64,000 bases of DNA from Nyssa sinensis (lineage: Eukaryota > Streptophyta > Magnoliopsida > Cornales > Nyssaceae), in the NCBI GenBank assembly GCA_008638375.1, contig CM018033.1:11200880-11264879 (forward strand). The letters are read 5' to 3'. Positions 58,486 through 64,000 of this stretch are shown piece after piece (position 1 is the first letter of the stretch; every line of letters begins with the position of its first letter). Under the pieces are notes generated by a model. That model worked only from the letters and a program-made list of their open reading frames with translations, ran no database searches and had not been told where the DNA came from. The position numbers were made by a program, and so were the translations under genes.

Positions 58486-58800
58486 CACTATACTACCTAT
58501 AAAAGTATGGATCATCTTACAATGTTTTCATACAACCTATAAAAGTATGAATCATCTTACAGTGTTTTCACAAAAAAAGTGTTGTACACTTTGAGGTAAC
58601 CAAAATACCATTTCTAATAAATTTTATTCCCACTTTCCCCACTTTACCAATGGTAGGACCATTCACTTTCCACACTTCCCAAAAACTTATTCCCAAATTT
58701 CTCCACTTTCGACATTAATAAATTTTATTCCCACTTTCCTCACTTTATCAATGGTATGACCATTCAATTTTCAAACTTCCCAAAAATTTACTTCCAAATT
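58486..58800 (+). repeat. Two local tandem duplications
   Basis: A ~46-bp unit 'acctataaaagtatggatca...' is repeated at 58495 and 58541. A ~110-115-bp unit beginning 'taataaattttattcccac' is repeated at about 58614 and 58724. Copies differ at a few positions. Confidence 0.8.
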
Positions 58801-58979
58801 TCTCCACTTTCTCGATATTATGCCGATTCAGTTTCCAAACTTCCATAAAAACTCTACAAATAGCTTTATGTGTTTTCACAAAAACTATTTTACACTTTAT
58901 GTGATCAAAAGTTAAAAAATGTCCAACTCTTGCATGAAATAGAAGAAATTGTTATTTTATTAGCCAAAAATAAATAGAA

Positions 58980-60790
58980 GTTGAAAAAAATAAATAGAAA
59001 ATCAAATAATTTATTATACTATAAGATTTGTTCAAAATAAATAAATGATTAAATAAAATAAAAAATGCAGTGGAAGAAAATTAAAATAAAAAAAATCAAT
59101 CATAATTCTATTATCAATGTTCAATTATAATAGTATTCTAAGTAATAAGACTCATTTAAAAAGAAAATTTAAAATAAATTTATTATATAGAAGGGGAAAA
59201 AGAACTTTAAGAATCATCAATTAGAGGATACTTTCAAAAAGGAAATTATAAATAAAAAAACAAAAGAATCATAAAAAAAGAAAATTCAATAATCCTAAAT
59301 CAAAGAAAATTGAATTATTGGTAATGAGACACCTTAAATAAAGAAATTTAAAACAAGAAAGAAATTATAAAGGGGGGAAAGGACATTTAATAATAGTAAA
59401 TTAGAGAATACCTTCAAAATTTTAATTATATTAAAAAAAAAAAAGAAATCCAATTAAATCGAAGTTGAATAAAATAATTAGAAAAAACTAAATAATTTTT
59501 TTATACTAAAAGAATTGTTCAAAATAAAGAAATAATTAAATAAAATAAAAAAATGTAGTGGAAGAGAAATTAAATAAAAAATTAATTGTAAATATATTTA
59601 TATTTTGTTAATGTTCAATTATAATAGTATTTTAGGTAATAAGACTCATTTAAAAAGAAAAATTAAAAAAAAAAAAGTATTGTATAAAAAGGGAAAAAAT
59701 AAATTTAAGAATCATAAATTAGAGGATATTTTTTGAAGAAAAAAAATTAAAGAGTCATTAGGAAGAGAAGTTCAGTAACTCGAAATCATAAAGGATTCTT
59801 AATGAAATTTAAGAATTTTGAATAAATTTATTTTTTAAAAAAGAATTGTAAAAAAAGGAAATTAAAGAATTCTAAACACATGAGATAAACTTTACTTTTA
59901 AATTATTTATTTATTTCAATGCACAAAAACTTTATTTGAGTTAAAAATTATTTTTAAAACCACCACCTCTAATCATAATACAATAAAAATCTACATTAAC
60001 CAAAGCTACTAGAACAATACAAGAAAATATTGTATATATGACTAAAAGATATGAATCACGGAAAAAAACAAAAAGGTAAAAATATCATGACGAACATAAA
60101 TATCATTCAACATACGTAGGTACAAACCTAGACATGAATATCCCTATTGTTCCAAAAAAATTCTAAAAAAACAAATGAGTCTTAAAATTGAACAATTCAA
60201 TAATTGTAAATCAAAGAAAAAAGAATTATTGGTAATAAGACTCCTAAAAAAAAAATTAAGACAAGAAAGCAATTTAATAATAATAAAATAGAGGATACCT
60301 TCAAAAATAGAAATATATTTAAAAAACACAGATCCAAGAATTCTAAATCATAAAGGATTCATGAGGAAATTTAAGAATTCTAAATTTTTTTTTTAAAAAG
60401 AAAAACAAAGGGTCAAAAGGAAATACAAGAATTCCAAATCACATGATTCGATTTTTTTTGTGATTTAGAATTTTAGAATTTCTTTTTTTATGACTCTTTG
60501 TTTTTTTTTTTTAAAAAATAAACTTTATTAATTAATTTTAATAACAAAAAAAATTCTAAATCACATGAGATCAACTTCTCTTCTAAATTAATTAATTTAA
60601 TTTAATTTTTTATTTCAATTCATAGAAACTTTATTTGATTTATAATTTTTTTTAAAACTATCACCTCCAATCACAATACATTAAAAATCTACATTCACCA
60701 AAGTTGCCTGAGCAATTATAAGATAATATATTTAATATGACCAAGAGATACCAACCATAAACAAAAGATAAAAATGTCAAAATACTATGA
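58980..60790 (+). repeat. Dispersed direct duplications in the AT-rich element
   Basis: Three pairs are visible: 58980-59240 with 59460-59740 ('ttcaattataatagtattc' shared), 59280-59410 with 60190-60305 ('gaattattggtaatragac') and 59885-60110 with 60555-60790 ('aaaaatctacattmaccaaag'). The order suggests partial, staggered segmental duplication rather than a simple tandem array. Confidence 0.7.
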
Positions 60791-60955
60791 ACAACATAGA
60801 TAACCTTCAAGATATGAAGACAAAACCTCCAAAAATTTATTATATATCTTTATTTTTTATTTGTGTGTTGTCTAATTCATTTAATTTTGATGAAAGAAAA
60901 ACAATGAATGAGGATAGTTGTTGTAGTCGTGTAAAACATAAAATTAGAAAAAAGA

Positions 60956-60994
<39 letters not shown>

Positions 60995-61526
60995 AAAGGT
61001 CAAATAATAACGAAACAATTAGTAATATTGTTTCGGTATTAAAAGAAAAATATGTTAAAAACTACCTAATCTAAATAACAAAGACGGACTTACAATTTTT
61101 ATAAGTGGTACTCAAAATGAAAAGAAAAAAAAAAATTCTTAAACATATTATGTAAAAAAATTATAAGATCACAAATTTAAAAATTTAAAACAACGATAAA
61201 AAAAAAAAGTGCTCAAAAGTTATAATCTTAAAATTCTTAAACAACGATAATTTGTGTGAAGAAATTATACAATTTGTTAAAAATTAACCAACTAAAAAAA
61301 ATACGACTACCATAAAAAAACATGGAAGGAAAGTAATAGAAAAAAATTCTATAAAATATTTTTTTATGAAACTTTTTATTAAATTATCTTATTACAAGTT
61401 TAAATTGTTACGAAACTACTCATGTGTAACGCACATGCATCTCAACTAGTATATATATATATACACATATATTTTGAATAGCAAAGCAAACAATTTTATT
61501 AAAATGCAAAAACAAACTCAAAGCAC

Positions 61527-62155
61527 TGATATACCACAAAGAGATTCACCAATCACTTTGAGACACGTGTGCTTATAGAACCGATAAACTCGGTCATACA
61601 GAGTAGTCACAGCCTTCAGGGCATTCTCATATACATGTCCTACAGAGCCGATAAACTCGGTCATATAGAGCAGGCGGAGCCTCCAGGGTATTCTCATGCA
61701 CATATCCTCCAGACCTTAGGCTCTGCAATATTTACTCAGTATTTCGGATGGTTCCGATCTTATGGTTTCCTTAACAACTGCCAAGTAGGGAATAAGGAAA
61801 CAGTTTTCAACACGGAAACAACCTTCAACAAGGAAACTACTATCTATGATTATCTCTATCTACGACACAATACTCCACAAGGTAACTGCAATCTCCGATG
61901 ATCAAATCCCTATATTCATGTCTCCGAATCCTAATCAACTTAGGAAAGTTACGGTCTATAAATTAAACCCTAAAGGTACGCTTTATTTTTGTGCTCATTC
62001 TTTAGCTTTCAATACAGTCTTTTCAATTCCGTTTACTTACTTAAGCATCGGAGCGGCTACCGCCAGAGCCAATCCGGTGGTCCTTTGATCCCCTTTTTGA
62101 GTATTCTACAGGTTGCAGAGCTCAGATTTATTGCGAGTCGAAAAGTGCAGCATCA
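61527..62155 (+). mobile_element. Solo LTR of a Retand-type element
   Basis: It starts TGATATACCACAAAGAG and ends AAAGTGCAGCATCA, paralleling the LTRs at 10128 and 36861. Shared interior text includes 'cgaatcctaatcaacttag', 'aattaaaccctaaaggtac' and 'cggagcggctaccgccagag'. Length is about 629 bp. No clear target duplication is visible. It lies inside the 3' part of the LINE and has no internal region, so it is a recombination product of a once complete insertion. Confidence 0.7.
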
Positions 62156-62429
62156 ACACCCAAAAAGAAATATACAAACTACGGAAACCAACCCAAAAAA
62201 AGCTTCCTCAACTTACATAAGAGTTGGCAAGATACCAACTTATAAGAAAATCCCAAAACAGAAAGCTCCACATAAACAAAACCCGAATATTCTAACGAGA
62301 AAACAAACAAAAAAAAAACCAAACCTCAAAGAGACGATTCAGAACCGAAATAGAGCTTTAGGAACAAAACTTCTGCAGATCCTGAAGAAACGAGTTCGTG
62401 GGACTTTACTTTCACAAGTGAATCCCTCC

Positions 62430-64000
62430 AACACTGATCAGATTTTCAACCACATTATGAATGGAATAATCCTTAAAGCACCTCTAGCTTTTGCTCAGTA
62501 AGCAATTCTGAACTTAATCAGATCGATTTCTTCAGCCCAATCAATGACCTTTTTTTTCTCAAAAATGCATTTATTTCTAATAGCCAATAAAGACCGGCAC
62601 ACAGCCACTGGAATAACCTTCCACAAGCTCAACTCAGATTTTACCAAGCAACCCCTACTCCACCCATCCATAATACTATAGCTCGTCCCCCGGGAAGCCC
62701 ACTGGATACCCCATCAATCCATGTATGTTGACCATAAAAGCCAAGATTTGTAACACCCAAGAAGAATATGATTCGAGGACCCCATTTCTAACCCATAAAA
62801 ACAGCAAGAACTTGACACAGAAATATTAATAATCCCCAACCTAACAAATCTATCTACGGTTTTAAGTCTCTCCCAACATGCTAGCCTACCCAAAAACTGA
62901 ACTTTCAGAGGAGCCCCAGAATTCCAAACATTAGCATACGGATTAGCATTAGAGCTTGGACCTCTACATGAATTTTCAAACAAATCATACAAATCTTTAA
63001 CTTTGAAAAAAGGAGATGATTTACCTTTCCAAATCAGTCTATCCGGATTATCAGTCTTCAAAAACATCGAATCCTTGAGCAACATTAAGAGCTTATCGTT
63101 TTCCTCTTCCTCCCAGGAGAATAATGGTCTTCGAAAACTGATACTCCACTGACCAGAGACATCTCTCAAAGCTTCAGCTTTATCTAACATCAAATCCTTA
63201 TCCACAACAATATTGAATAATCTAGGAAAAGTAACCTGTAAAGGAATATTCCCCCACCCATGCGTCACTCCAAAAAGAAATGTCACAATCGTTACCCACT
63301 TCCAATCTGATGTTATCCAAAAAACATTTAACTATCCCATTATCTATTGAACATGCCAAAACAATATTATTCCATATCGGAGACATAAAGGAATTCATTT
63401 TATACTCAAACCGCCATCTATCTTTGTTATATCCATATTTTTCAGTAATCACCTTCCTCCACAAAGAAGACCTTTCTGTTGCAAACCTCCAGTGCCATTT
63501 TAATAACAAAACATCATTCATGCCCTCGACTTTTCTTATTCCCAATCCCCCTCTTTGCTTACTTACAACAATATTTTCCCACTTAAGCAAATGCATTTTC
63601 TTCTTTAAATCCTCATCACCCCACAAAAAAACTTCTCTGATTTTTTTAAATTTCTTTAGCCACCATCATTGGCATCCGGAACAATGACATATAAAATACT
63701 GGAAGAGAAGATTACACTGACTTGATTAAAACTAGTCTGCCCGCAAAAGAAAGCAATCACTTTTTCCATGAAGCAAGCCTACTCTTGATCTTGTCAATGA
63801 TTGGGATCCACATCTTTCGGCTTTTAGGATTATCTCCCAACGGCATACCCAGATACTTCAAAGGAAGAGAATGGATATTGCACTTCAAAATTCTTCCAAA
63901 ATCAGGCATTTGAGAAGGTGACACCCCAATCCCGCAAATCAAGCTCTTATGAAAATTTATCTTCAGGCCAGACATTGCTTCGAAACATCTCAAAATCCTT
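62430..64000 (-). pseudogene. LINE-1 ORF2 C-terminal region, frameshifted
   Basis: SGLKINFHKSLICGIGV and LKYLGMPLGDNPKSRKMW (63993-63757) are the conserved post-catalytic RT region. VSKQRGGLGIRKVEGMNDVLLLKW (split here over about 63580-63500) and LWRKVITEKYG follow in another frame. A zinc-binding-like segment with SSCCFYGLEMGSSNHILLGC is at 62820-62760, and a tail with NKCIFEKKKVIDWAEEI is at about 62570-62515. Frame changes near 63750, 63250 and 62710 and at least one stop make this copy inactive. In a live element the product nicks DNA and reverse-transcribes LINE RNA on the target. Confidence 0.88.

Larger units (their letters stand above)
58475..61449 (+). mobile_element. Helitron-like non-autonomous element
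   Basis: The 3' end has a short hairpin ATGTG-taacg-CACAT (61421-61435), nine bases and then CTAG followed by T at 61450. This is the hallmark of a Helitron terminus (hairpin, then CTRR, insertion before T). The left part contains 'cactatactacctataaaag' and 'aaaagtatggatcatc', typical of the 5' end of plant Helitrons, but an exact TC start preceded by A cannot be fixed because it merges with the microsatellite. The interior is very A/T-rich with several internal duplications and no Rep/helicase. Confidence 0.5.
61460..64000 (-). mobile_element. LINE-1 element, 3' part, running off the right edge
   Basis: On the minus strand the order is the RT end, a LINE-specific C-terminal zinc-binding domain, a short tail and a 3' untranslated region. 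The tail and 3' region are split by the solo LTR 61527-62155. The 5' part (ORF1, endonuclease, RT core) lies beyond 64000. The 3' end near 61460-61500 is A/T-rich and its exact tail is unclear. Confidence 0.85.

Noticed and set aside
61989..62501. 170-codon plus-strand frame
   Set aside because: It crosses the solo LTR boundary into LINE sequence of the opposite strand, so it is a chance frame.
63280..63687. 135-codon plus-strand frame
   Set aside because: It lies antisense to clear LINE ORF2 homology.

Overview
This window looks like nuclear DNA of a flowering plant, most likely a eudicot. The evidence is a three-exon NAC transcription-factor gene with plant-type introns, and a dense layering of plant transposable-element lineages: Ty3/Gypsy Athila, Tat/Retand and Tekay-like, Ty1/Copia, TRIM, LINE-1, CACTA and probable Helitron. 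One fragment is homologous to plant mitochondrial rps4. I see only one gene that looks intact and host-encoded, at about 55.3-57.5 kb. Nearly everything else is transposon sequence in various states of decay.

Layout: 1-9.3 kb is a 5'-truncated Athila-like retroelement on the minus strand. Its gag-protease reading frame is largely open, its pol is collapsed by an internal in-frame deletion, and it is split by a 5.0-kb non-coding TG...CA element (2503-7546) with a perfect 5-bp target duplication. 10.1-37.4 kb is a Tat/Retand-type element on the plus strand. It has paired LTRs, decayed gag, protease, RT, RNase H and integrase, two minisatellite arrays and a decayed antisense ORF. Its protease-RT linker has been opened by several later insertions: a TRIM (13201-13666), a solo LTR on the minus strand (13673-16611), and a 13.6-kb Tekay-like chromovirus remnant (16703-30298), which itself carries another solo LTR (23469-26915).

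37.4-41.3 kb is AT-rich, with LTR-like fragments. 41.5-41.9 kb is a nuclear copy of a mitochondrial rps4 segment. 42.2-53.8 kb is a mosaic: an LTR fragment, two partial (43431-45850, 47843-48880) and one complete (49889-53828) relatives of the 2503-7546 element, a Copia LTR with a gag remnant, and an orphan CACTA terminus.

55.26-57.47 kb is a NAC gene of the JUB1/NAC042 type, about 295 residues if translated from the first ATG. About 1 kb downstream is a (TC)n(TA)n tract followed by an AT-rich Helitron-like element ending in CTAG|T at 61449. The right end (61.5-64 kb) is the 3' part of a LINE-1 on the minus strand, interrupted by a Retand-type solo LTR.

The sequence does not show an obviously new defence or metabolic system. 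The most original material is the long-LTR family with four copies here, the in-frame collapsed Athila gag-pol, the minisatellite plus antisense-ORF 3' region of the Retand element, and the repeat-derived acidic N-terminus of the NAC gene. Family identities rest on motifs recognised by eye. No alignment or database search was run.
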